Source: Heterobasidion occidentale
Taxonomy: Eukaryota > Basidiomycota > Agaricomycetes > Russulales > Bondarzewiaceae
Length of the DNA: 64,000 nt
NCBI GenBank assembly: GCA_039111635.1
Contig: JBCAQO010000008.1
Span: 1,736,001 to 1,800,000, forward strand
Direction of reading: 5' to 3'
This document shows positions 32,802-43,900 of this stretch, piece after piece (position 1 is the first letter of the stretch; each line of letters opens with the position of its first letter). The notes under the pieces are model-generated. The model saw nothing but the letters and a program-made list of their open reading frames with translations, had not been told where the DNA came from and made no database searches. The translations under genes were made by a program, and so were the position numbers.

Positions 32802-33287
32802 ATGCGCAGCATTATACACCGCGCCCAAGGCTCATGTGGCGAAGAGACTAATGGAAGAGGTACAAAAGTGCTTTCCACATCTGACAGGGAACTCAGCTGA
32901 CCAGACTGTTTAGACCACGCAAAAAGTGTGCACGAATCTCTACGCAGAACCCAGATTGCCGTTCATTTGGAGGTGCTTTCGCTGCTGAAGCGCTCACTTT
33001 GCCACCATAATGGCAAACTGCTGCACAACGGCAATTCGGCAGACGATGCGGAGCCTGAATGTCTGGCAGTGATTGGAAAGGACGATATGGATACGGTAGA
33101 GTTCACGTAGATCCCCTCGAGAAACATAGTGAATGGAGGCGTTAACCTGCTATTCCGGACCGTGGAACCAGACGGGAAGTCCACACATGGCTGACATGAG
33201 CACCACCCCCGAGATTCTATCCTCCAAACCCTTCTCAACCATCCCTTGATACCTCCATACCAGTAACCAGACTCACAGTAAGGATAC
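32802..33287. other. Intergenic region, DUF952 to PB1/ZZ gene
   Basis: 486 bp with no recognised gene. A 60-aa frame (32928-33110) has no motif. It probably holds the 3' UTR of the DUF952 gene and the PB1/ZZ promoter. Confidence 0.35.
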
Positions 33288-35691
33288 ATGTCTAGCAACA
33301 CGAAAGGCACACAGCTCGCAGTATTGTGCCATTACAGAACCCAAGACCCACAGCAATTTACTTTCGGGTCAACAATCCGTGCATACGATCATTTAGTACA
33401 AGAGGTAAGTACGGGTCGATCTTCAATCTGCAAGTGCTCATTTGTTTGTCTTAGATCAATTGTGTTTACGGTATTGCACCGCAGTTCTTGAAAATGATTT
33501 GGATGCACGATGACCGCGACGAATGTCATATCAAGAATGATGCCGAATTTGACGACGCGGTTCAGCTTTGTTTTGGGTATGTTTACAGTGAAAAACTTCG
33601 GTATATTCTAAGCGTGTATACCACAGGAACAGCCGTGATGGAGGTACCACTGTGTCTATCCGTATACACGACCAGTATGGTGGGCTGGGTCTGTCAGTCT
33701 CAAGCCATTCTGCACCTACGGTAATCGCAGACGATGCTGTCACCGTCAGCGGACATGTTAGACATCCGAGGAATGGGAATGGAGATAGAAGATCGATTGG
33801 AAACGCGCAGTCTGACATATCAGGACCCGTCAGTGCTTTCTCTAGAACTCGTTCGCATTCCCTGATCCGCAGGTTGATTGTGTACAGAACAAAAACAGAA
33901 TACAGGAGTGGCTGCGCGACTCTCGGCCTTTCGTGCTCACCATGATGCCACAGCACAGCCATACCATACCCACCCGACTTATGTCCCCTACCGTCGACAT
34001 CTCGGATTCAGGTTTGGACGGCGATAGGTCCAATTCCCAGCTGGACACGTCCGAAGAATCCAGTAGCAGTATCATCCCTCCCACATCCATCGACTCCTCA
34101 GACAGAGACTCCGACACCATGTCTGACGTGCTTTCAATGGAGACTCTGAGTACAATTGCTAGCCCCGTTCGGGCCGCAAATCCCTTGCTCGATAGATTCA
34201 CTAACTGCTCTGAGTGCAGAGGCGCCTTTGACCTCCTCCGTTATGTGTGCGACATATGTGGAGAGAAAGGGTTTCCTGCTCCGTCGCACTTCACACGTGA
34301 ATGCCTGGGTGGAGGGCTTCACTCTCCCGATCATTCATCGCTGCAGTCACCAACAGGGTCTTCTTTGTCGACCTGCGTCCCAGAATATGTGCTCTGTGTC
34401 GACTGTTTTGAATCTCATGGACACAATCACACCATGACCATGACTGGTCGTGCAGCATCCAATTCCCAGAAGCAGTTCAGGCATGCATTTATTGAACAAT
34501 TCTTTATGGATGGCTGCTGGGTCGACACTGGTAAGCTCAGAGACTTCGCTGCGGAATTTGATGCGAGTGGCTTTTTCTTCAGAGCTAGGAGGAACCGGTC
34601 CTTCAAAATGCTCAGTCTGCTCCGCTTTAATCACAGGGAAGAGGTGGGATTGTGCAGTTTGCCGGGATTACATCCTGTGTCTGGCTTGTTACCGGTGAGT
34701 CAAGCTCAGCATGATCAGGCGTCTGCGCAATACTCAATGGACGGGAAAGGGCTGTGCACGAAATCCACCCGGTCCACACCTTCTTGACTGCGATACCTTC
34801 AAGGCTAAGGTCAAGCAGCAGTGTGGGAGAACTCTCGATTGGATCATCGACGGACACCACAAGGCCAGCAGATGAAGATCGGTAAGTCAAATCTATTGAA
34901 TTGGCGCCTCAATTCACTGGTTCTTGGACTGCAGCCGTTCATGTAACGGGTGCAAGCAGGTGCGATCATTCGGGCAAAACGTTGCGGGCAATCTGACTTT
35001 TGAAATGGTTTCTTCTATTTCAGCTCATCATTGGTGCTCAATACCGGTGTGTTTCGTGCCCCTCAAAGTCGCCTCTGTACTATCTGGTGTGTATGCCCAA
35101 ATTTTGGTTTGATACATCGGTCGTTGACGGGGCTGCGTCTTCAAATTTTTCTAGTGCGATGAGTGCGATCAAGAGTCATTCATACTTCATGACCCTTGCC
35201 ACATCTTCGTCAAAATCCGTTATTTTGATGGAGCCCGAGAAATACCGTCGCTATCCTCCATTTTCGGATTGTAAGGCAAATGATCTGCTATCATCGCCAA
35301 GTTTGACTTGCTTCGCAGATACAAACGCCCTGCGGGCCCATCGGTACATAGTAAGCCAGTTTGATAGCAGTTTGTGTCGACCATGAATTTTCACTGTATT
35401 ATCTAGCGACTGTGAAGCACAAGCGAACGGTCTGCCAGCGCCACCCTGACCACTCCATCGCCGGCAAGTGGTTTCACTGCCCAACGTGTCCTGCAGATTT
35501 GTGTAGCCAGTGTGAGGAGGACGGGGCTCACGATGCGTCGCATGCGCTCATCGTATTCAAAGCCCCGGTTAACATGGACCATTTCAAGTGACTTTTTTTT
35601 CATTGTCTATCGCTGCAACCACACTCATCTATGCTCTTCTAGCATTGACTCCGGCACCTTCAAGTCGGATAGGCTGATTTTTAGTTCCTGA
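33288..35691 (+). CDS. PB1 and ZZ zinc-finger protein (p62/NBR1-like architecture), copy 1
   Basis: First exon 33288..33404 (39 codons) and the next, starting INCVYGIAPQFLKM, form a PB1-like domain with QFTFGSTIRAYDHLV and the acidic cluster WMHDDRDECHIKNDAEFDDAV. A Ser/Asp-rich linker follows, then several ZZ-type fingers: CSECRGAFDLLRYVCDIC, CSVCSALITGKRWDCAVC with DYILCLACY, CNGCKQLIIGAQYRCVSC, and CQRHPDHSIAGKWFHCPTC with DLCSQCEEDGAHDASHAL. The last exon is a short tail after a GT donor at 35588, ending SGTFKSDRLIFSS with TGA at 35689-35691. PB1 plus ZZ is the layout of selective-autophagy adaptors p62/NBR1, but I see no FW or UBA domain or certain LIR, so an autophagy role is inference. 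Around ten exons; middle junctions approximate. Confidence 0.75.
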
Positions 35692-35900
35692 TGTGTATGA
35701 GCTTCTTCGTGTGCAATGTACTCGTACTGCAAAGTAGTTACACGCTGTCGTACCTAGAAGTGAATGTAACCGATGATTTTTCCAACCAATTGCTATCATC
35801 ATCAGATGGAATCTGTGTACAGAAGGTGCAAAACAAGGCCGAAAGTGTCGAAACGAGGATAGAAGAATCACCAGCGATGTGAAGCCCTTGCTGACCCTTG

Positions 35901-36518
35901 CTAACCCTTCTTAAATCCTGTAGACGGCCAGTCAGTGGAACTTGCTTCGTAGACCAGGAAAAGATATACCTAGACGACGGCGTTCATAGAAGAGATCCGT
36001 CCTACTGGCTCCTAGATTCACGATCTTGGGGCAGCCGTCTCGATCCTTCTCTAGCCTCGTACATTCAGCACAGTAATATGCGTCCGAAATTCCTAGCATA
36101 GAACAGTCAGTTCAAAAAGTAGACGAAAATAAACGGCGAAGACGCACCGGGAGAACCACATATGATACATCGTCCTCCGTATGTCCCAAAGTTACACTCA
36201 TCGCAGATCCGTACAAGGGTCTCTGGCCGCACATATGAATCGCAGACGGGGCTGTGGCAGGTAAACAGAAAGCTCAGACATTTGAAGGCTCTATACCATG
36301 CTATTGCACTGACCACTTTCCGTCACATTTCTCACAAAGGCGGCCGATGGCTGCGACAGATCACAAGGCTGTCAGTACATAGGCAGCGTCTCTCTTCGTT
36401 GGTGTTACTCACCAATTCCCGGCTGGCGTCTACACATAATAAGATCTGAAAGGCAGATGTTTTAGCTTTCTATGTTAGTAGCTCTCATCAAGCACATACC
36501 CGGATGATGTTTGGACAT
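35901..36518 (-). CDS. RDS3: PHF5A/Rds3, SF3b subunit of U2 snRNP, copy 1
   Basis: Zinc-knot splicing protein of the SF3b complex that contacts the intron branch site. Six exons: 36518..36500, 36445..36413, 36350..36314, 36251..36148, 36092..35970 and 35917..35901 (333 nt, 110 aa, exactly the length of human PHF5A). Spliced landmarks: [96 protein letters not shown]. All the CxxC knuckles are intact and every intron is GT-AG. The gene is on the strand opposite the PB1/ZZ gene, with tail-to-tail stops about 210 bp apart. Confidence 0.96.
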
Positions 36519-36783
36519 GGTAGCAGACTACGAAGAGTGGTACAGACTTCAAAAACGGCTGCTCAAGTCAGTTAACAATCGCTGACTCAGCGTCTCAGTC
36601 ATCCAGACTTGATGTTCATTTGTGTATCGTACAGAGACATAAAACATATCGAAGAAAGTCCGTAGAACGAATTATGTTGTATACCATGATGAATGAGCAT
36701 TCTAGTGAAATATGGTGTAAAAGCACAATAGGAGAAAAACACGAAAGATTCTAGTGCACAGACTTCGATAGAAAATGAGATGA

Positions 36784-36995
36784 TCATGACAAGTGGAAAC
36801 TACCAACGCCTTCCTTCATCGCCAGCTGCAACTTCTCTCGCATGGATTCCTTCGAGTGCTGTATTCGGGGCAGCTTCAATAGTTCAACACGTCATCACAC
36901 TTGGGAGATAGTCATCGGCGGATAGGGGAGCTTCGTGTGGCTTCCGTACAACTGTCAATGGAAGTGATTCATGCCGCCGAGGAAACCTGAGGTCC
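36784..36995 (-). pseudogene. Fragment of the HECT ligase last exon, cut by the gap (copy 1)
   Basis: Carries the C-terminal exon of the gene annotated at 55218-62065, including the stop (36786-36784) and the end GVGSFHLS, then stops at the gap about 8 bp past the splice acceptor. Several indels relative to copy 2 disrupt the frame, consistent with poor consensus at a contig end rather than evolution. Confidence 0.85.
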
Positions 36996-37095
36996 NNNNN
37001 NNNNNNNNNNNNNNNNNNNNNNNNNNNNNNNNNNNNNNNNNNNNNNNNNNNNNNNNNNNNNNNNNNNNNNNNNNNNNNNNNNNNNNNNNNNNNNN
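36996..37095. other. Assembly gap (100 N)
   Basis: Exactly 100 undetermined bases, the conventional size for a scaffold join of unknown length. The same 18.3-kb sequence abuts it on both sides. Confidence 0.99.
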
Positions 37096-38162
37096 TCTTT
37101 GATACGGGTTCACACCGTGTCCTCATATTGTCAGGTAAACTATATTATACCGGGACAATTAAGCTCACCATTTTCTCAGCGCAATTCCATCTGCTCCCGT
37201 GGTGATACGCGTGAAGATGCCAGATGGCGTAACAGGCTGCAACGGTCGACCATCGTAAGAGCTTCTAAAGTTCATCTGCCCTGGTCAGCGCGACGCTATC
37301 GAGGTGCCTCCAAGCCTTTCCGGTCCCCAAATCTATCATGATGATACCCGTTCCGCCCCTCGTTACTTTTGGCAAAGATCATATCAGCTTAAGACACGGG
37401 TCGGACTCGCCAATGCACAGGCCACCAACCTTGAATCGCGATGTATGCAACACCCTTGCCCGCCGGTAGCGTACTGGCTCTTAAGTCGAAGCGCACGTCG
37501 TTCAAATACGAGTCCGGAACGCTACTCCGACGGGCGAACGAAGGTGGCTAGCTTCGTCCCGTTCTGATCAAATGCAACCAGCTTGGGACCAACCCTCGCT
37601 CCCGAGGAGCGACTGCGAATTCAGCAGAGGTCGCCCAGAATCAAGGGCCCACACACGATCGAGCGCATCCACACCACGCTTTGCACGCTGATGAGATGAT
37701 CGCTGCGCTCGAGCCGAAATGAGCTGGATCTGTGGAAGAGGAGGATCCCGCAGGTGGCTGATTGGCCTCAACAGAGGGGAAGGCTGCTTCCGTCGTGTTG
37801 CCGGTGATGATACCGAGAGAGAATTTCGAGTTGGTAGAATTAACGTCGGTGGGAAAGGTCGCATATATCTTGCCCGTTGACGATACGCCGACACCCGTAG
37901 GCCACTGGTATCATGGGTCGACACAAATTATACCGCTGAGTCAGATATACGTTAGTTTGAAGAGCTTGAGGCCGTGCTCTTACCTGGTCCAAGAAAAGAT
38001 GTTCTATTGTCAACTCAGGACCGATGCTCGCATTTCCGAAGACTTGAAAAGGGCCATACGCATTTAATCCCAACGCTCCTGCTTCAAATGTCCCCTATTC
38101 GATCCCAAAGCAAACTCGCTCAGCGATAATGTCGACAACGAGAGAAGTATGGCTGCACGCAT
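37096..38162 (-). pseudogene. Major royal jelly-related protein, copy 2, truncated by the gap
   Basis: Contains the first three exons of the gene described at 18163-19735 (start codon 38162-38160) and is cut at the base equivalent to 18665, the first base of exon 4. Single-base indels shift the frame in exon 1 (TCCCCTATTC versus TCCCTCTATTC) and at several places in exon 2. Copy 1 is the complete and in-frame version. Confidence 0.85.
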
Positions 38163-38931
38163 TCTGATTCAGTGCAACTTTAGGTAGGCGAAAAGGGAGT
38201 CAGAAAACAGCGGACTCACTGTCGACCATCTGGCCGCGAACCCGCGTATATAACGTTTCTGAAGCTGCAGAAGCTCTAACTCCGCAGATGTCAAGAATCA
38301 TCCCTGGGTCAGCCGACGAAGGCTTCCTCAGGCGCTTCATCCTCTCTGATAGGTGAAGGGGAAGAAAACGACAGCATAAGCAGCAAGATTCCCTGAGATG
38401 AATTCAACGTGGTGGAGTCGACTTGTTGAAGTACGAAGCATGAATAATGTAGAGCTTAGAATACCAAGAATATTGCACTGAGAGAGTACTGAGAGGTTGC
38501 GAGGCATAAATCAGAGAACTGAAGAGAGTTGGGGAATGATGTCGATGTGGCGGCAGCTACAAAGTAGGTGATGGCCATTGACTATGAGCGTTGGACTGCG
38601 TAAGATTTTTGGAGCTGACTGAGTGAAAGTAGTGTGAAAGCTGGATGAGTGAAGTGGTCGATGGGAAGAAACTGAAGAAGTGCCGCAAGTTGACCCGGAA
38701 TAAGTGCCGGATGGCGTCACGACGACATACGACTCCAGCGACGACTGCTATATATCGGCCAGATTTCCATCACTTACCCAGAACAACCTTGAACCAAAGT
38801 CTTTAACAGTCTGTGGAACATCGCTTACTTCTTATAAGAGAGATCTGACAGAGGCTTTGTCCATCAAAAACTGATCTTCACATTGAGTATTCTCTCAGAA
38901 CTAACCTCTATTGCGACGAGAACGGAGAACG

Positions 38932-40531
38932 ATGTCGTCGGTATATGGATTCTGCAAACGGGTCTACTCTGTACGCCGAGCGAGCTCATTTCTTTCTCTA
39001 GCGTCAGAATCATGAGACCCGTGTAGGTGCTGTACCCTCCGGCGGCAGTGCCCTTGTCCACACCCCTCAAGTTCGGCATTCTTGGTGCTGCAAACATTGC
39101 GCCCATTGCGCTCGTGCGCCCTGTCAAGAATCACCCCGACGCCGTTGTTTACGCCGTTGCGGCGCGTGACAAGTCGCGTGCGGACGAGTTTGCGAAGACG
39201 TGGGGCGTTGAGAAGGCATATGGGTCGTATCAAGGTACGACAAGTTTGACGTGCTTGAACAGATATAGGTAGGGTTCTCAAAGGAAGCGTATGAACAGAG
39301 CTCTTGGACGACCCTGCGGTAGATGTGATCTATAATCCGGTATGTTTTATCCGTGACGCCTCCATCCCAACAAATATCCGATGTGTTTCTAGCTTCCAAA
39401 CGGCTTGCACTACGAGTGGACCATGAAGGCGCTTGCTGCAGGTAAACATGTCTTGCTCGAAAAGCCTAGCTCCAATACAGCGGAAGAGACGCAGAAGATG
39501 TTCGCGTTTGCGAATCAGAAGGGGCTTGTACTCCTCGAAGCGTTCCACTACAGGTAGATTTTGCCTGCTTCTCCAGTGGTTGTCTGCTGATATCAGGCAA
39601 GATTCCATCCTGCCGCTCAGCGCCTGAAGGAAATTGTCGACAGCGGGGAGCTCGGGGAGATCAAGACCATTGAAACGAGTCTCGCCCTTCCCGGGGGATT
39701 TATCAAAGACGATGATATCCGCATGTCCTATGACCTGGGAGGAGGTGCCATGATGGACATGGGATGTGTGTCTAAGTTTCTTTCCTTCTCAGCTCGTTTC
39801 TGGGCCCCACTCATGGCAGTCACAACAATATGTCGTAGGCTACGCGCTTTCCTTTGCACGCTTTCTAGCAGGAGCGGATCCCGTCAGAGTTTTGAGTGCT
39901 TCAGCTGACACTTTGCCTGCTTTTCCGCGCGTCGATATTGGCACCGCGGCTCAGCTGGCTTTCCCCCGTGCTTCCGGGAGCGAGGGAGACGCCCCGATCA
40001 TAGCCTCTCTCAAAGCTCACTTTCGCTTGCCCGGGTGGGGCCCATTTGCTCTGATCCCCAGTATGCCCTCTCCGAGCGCGCGTGTCGTCGGCACCGACGG
40101 AGAAGCGTTCTTATTTAATTATCCTGGCCCATGGGTGTATCATTATATATCTGTAAAAACGTACGGAAAACACGGGAAAGGCAAGGCGATCAAGAGGACA
40201 GAGAAGAGGTACGGCGAGAAAGGAAATGGGGCCTGGTCAACGTGAGCTCTTGCCTTTGACTTTCTGTCTTGCGGCCAGTGACTTCATGCGGGAGGACTAG
40301 GTATCGCTACCAACTGGAGGCGTTTATCGACAAAGTGCGGGGGCGGACGCCGCAGCATTGGTTTGATGCCGAAGACTCTGTCTCCAACATGAAATGGATC
40401 GAGCACATCTATGAAGAAGTACGCCGATTCTTTCTGACTTTTTGACTTTTTTGGATATTGATCTCCTTCATCTCTCAAAGACGAAGGTTGGTGTTCGGCC
40501 AGCTTCGGAGGCAGTCATTTCGGAGACATGA
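38932..40531 (+). CDS. GFO/IDH/MocA oxidoreductase (dihydrodiol/D-xylose dehydrogenase-like), intact copy 2
   Basis: NAD(P)-dependent dehydrogenase of sugars or trans-dihydrodiols, cytosolic. Exons: 38932..38940, 39027..39234, 39299..39339, 39393..39553, 39602..39765, 39839..40241, 40301..40418, 40481..40531; 1,155 nt, 384 aa, all in frame. Rossmann motif FGILGAANIAPIAL at the N-terminus, PLPNGLHYEWTMKALAAGKHVLLEKPSS (the EKP motif with catalytic Lys), EAFHYRFHPAAQRLKEI, GGGAMMDMGCYALSFARFL, and C-terminal TYRYQLEAFIDKVRGRTPQHW. This is the dimeric dihydrodiol dehydrogenase/NADP-xylose dehydrogenase subgroup; which substrate is used cannot be read from sequence. The first exon is only nine bases (M-S-S), which is my weakest junction. 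Divergent from the royal-jelly-like gene. Confidence 0.87.
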
Positions 40532-40999
40532 AAGAGTCCAATAAGTTTGTCACGAGGGGCGTTGAAGGATCGGACTATAGGGTAGCACAGATATGTCGTG
40601 GAAGTCTGAATTGTGGATGTCAGAGAGTGATTTCCGCCGCATTGGTTCCGCGATTTGCCAAGCGTAGCACCGACGGTGACGGTGACGCCGCAGTGCTTGA
40701 TGTCGAACGCTCAAAGATCGAAAGCAATGTTTCGGAGGGCCAGACGGACGACGGTGTGCGCGGACTCCGGAGCTGGGGGTGGAGAAGTGACGAGAGTGTG
40801 ACAGACTCATTATGAAGGGTGTGACGGGGACGTTGGTGAGTGTGACCTGTAGCGAAGTAGTGAGCGGAGCTCTCCCTCGTCTACACACTCGACGACCACA
40901 GTCCTTCCTCGCCCTCGCCGTCGTACACGGCGCCTTCTCACATCCCTTCGAATCATTTCCATCCACATCAACTCTGGCGTCGTCTTCCCGCTCCTACTC

Positions 41000-43900
41000 A
41001 TGAGCTCTCAACAAGACCAGGGCCAGGTCCCGGCCGACTACAGAGCACCAGTCCCTGTCCAACAGCAGTCCGTCTACCCCTCCTTCACTGACATCGACGG
41101 CTTGCTTCCATCTCCACATCGATCCCCGCCTCACAACACAGTGGTCCGCTCTCTGCCCCCCGGTAAACTCCGGCCGCCTACCCGACCGTCCATACGTCCC
41201 AGCACGCGCATCCACTCTTGGCTCGGCCCTCGAGCTCGAACACAACAAGCACGACCATGACCACGATGCGTTCGCCCATGCTCATAGCGAGGACCTCAAC
41301 CACTCAACTCCGGCGCGCAACGGTGTTCTCCACGGCGATTATGCCTTCTCCGCCTCCGCACCTTCCCCCGCTTTCCTCTCTCCGAGCCGTCCGACCACCC
41401 CTGGCAGTTCAAGTTATCCGCTGCCCCCCTCGTCTTTGGGGCACTCAGAGGAATCCAGCAAACGTCTCAGTACAGGATCCGCGTCTTCCTTGTATTCAGG
41501 GTCGTCAAATTCCAACGCCCCTGCTCCTCGTCCACCCCCATCGAGTACGTCTGTTAGCAGCGTCTCGCCTACGTAAGTGCATCTTCTTGGCATTGTAGAT
41601 AGAGTCAGGCCACTCGGAGTCTATTGTGACCGAATCGTTTGTCGTTCAACACTAATATCCTTTCATTTCTTATAGAATATGCTCGGCATGTGGGCAGACA
41701 ATGCAGGGCGCATTCGTTCGTGCATTGGGGACTGTATTCCACCTCCAATGCTTCAAATGCATGGTACGACGTTTTCGTCTCGTACTTGCATCTTCGGTCT
41801 TCTGATCATGTCGCAGGACTGTGGGACAGTCGTAGCCTCTAAATTCTTCCCCATCGACGGGAACGATGGCAAGCAGCAACCCCTCTGCGAACGGGACTAT
41901 TTCCGTCGGCTGAATCTCATTTGTGCGAAGTGCGGAATGGCGCTGCGAGGGAGCTACATCACGGCGTGCAGTACGTTATATCCATCTTTGATCGTGCGGA
42001 GCCCATCTGATTCATGCACAGACAAGAAGTTTCACGTCGAGCACTTTACATGCTCCATCTGTCCAACGCTATTCGGCCCCCAGGACTCGTACTACGAGCA
42101 TGACAATGACGTGTACTGTCATTATCACTACTCGACTCGATTTGCGACCAAATGCGCCGGGTGCAACACGGCGATCCTGAAACAGTTTGTTGAGATCAAC
42201 CGAAATATGCGAGACGAGTGCTGGCACCCAGAATGCTACATGATCAACAAAGTACGTTGCTTGCTGTTATCTTTTCCCGAAATATGACCGAATGGTTATT
42301 GCGTAGTTCTGGAATGTCAAGGTCGTTACGCGTCGGTCAATGAATCTCACAGGCCAAAGTATGGAGGTCAGTGAACCTCTGTACGCGGATGAGGAGCGCA
42401 AGGAGACAGCAGCGACACTCAAAGAGAAACAAGTCAGAATGGAACAGCAGGTCTACCGTATCTGGACGTGAGTGCTTCCCTTTGGCTTTGCTTTCAGAGC
42501 TAATGAGGCCCATCGTTAGGGTTCTATCGGCATTCGAGGAGTCGAGTGCCGCATGTATATCAGATATGTTGCGGCAGGTCAGCAGCGGACAGTATCTCGA
42601 GGCCATCAGGATGGCGGAGAAATTCATTTTGCACGTGGAGGTATTGTTTGCCACCATCGATGACTTGGAACATTACTTTTCACGTCTTAATCTCAAAGGT
42701 ACGTAACCGACGCTGAATGAAAGTTCAGGTTCACTTACTCAAGCGTGTTATCCAGGGATGTCACATGTACGAGAAGCGCGCATGTTGTGCCGCAAGACGG
42801 TCGACCTCTTCACTCTGTTATCGCATACACAGGAGACCGGTGCGAAAAGGATGGGGATGACCCAGGAGCTTCTCGCGCTTGTAACCGGCCTCGCGCACTA
42901 TCTCAAGATCTTGATTCGGATTGCGCTTACAGGTGCATTGAAGCTTGAGCGGGAGCACGACATGCGTGAGGCCATGTCTACTTTCCTCGACAAGCTACAT
43001 CTTCTTGCCGTCCAGGGAGGGAGCCCGTCAGCACGTCGTATGATGAAAAGCGCGAAGGGAGAGACTTTGGTCGCCAATCGCTCTGGCAACCAGGGGACCA
43101 GTGGTGTCAACTATGGCTTCCGGAGTCTAGCGCCTGAAAACGCGGGCGAGTCGCCCTTCCTCGGTGCACCGCGCGATCCTGGACTCAGTAGCGTCCCTGT
43201 GGTCAATCCACCGTCGGATCTGTGCGTCAAATGCAATCTGACCGTCGAAGAGGACTGCGTGCGGCTGGGGACATACCAGCGCTGGCATTCACATTGTGTG
43301 CAGTGCGCGACATGTGGAAAGGTGGCTGCCGTGCCTGTACCACAGGAAGCCCCTAAAAGCCTCGAGGAGAAGGAGAAAGAGAAGGATGGAAATCCGCCAA
43401 AGATCACCACTGTTCGGCGGCCACCTGCCAACGTCGAGCAGTTCGTCTATGAGTTAGACACTGTCAAAGATACACCATCCTTCGGTGCGATACCGACCGT
43501 CGTCTACTGTACAGAGCATGGCCATGGAAATTGTCGATCTGGTTTTCAGGCAGTGTCGCGGTTGGAGCAGTACGCCTTCCTCCTCAACGTTGCTCTCCGT
43601 CGCCTCTATCTACTTCTCAAGAAACGCAAGGTCATTCCGCTCACACCAAGTACGTCATTTCTACTTAGTATCAGTAAGACACAGCAATCGAACTGAACGC
43701 CGGCACAGCTACGGGACAGGCTCCGGAGCTCCAGCAAGATCCGTACCGAAACTCGGGAGACATTATGCGTATGAAGTCTCACCTCGACCGCAAGCTGTCC
43801 GCGACGTCCTCCGCTGCACGGCTACCCAAACGCTCGACGATTGTAGAGAGCCCGACGGGGAAAGTCGCGCAGTCGACGGATGTACATAACTCATCCAAGG

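Larger units (their letters stand above)
18665..36995 (+). repeat. Copy 1 of an 18.3-kb duplicated block (ends at the N gap)
   Basis: Nearly identical, in direct orientation, to 37096-55422. The right edge coincides with the last base before the 100-N gap. Divergence is a few SNPs in the centre, with single-base indels clustering in 20.5-25.8 kb and in the last 450 bp. Confidence 0.95.

Noticed and set aside
36884..37126. Frame running through the N gap
   Set aside because: The translation includes undetermined bases and is meaningless.
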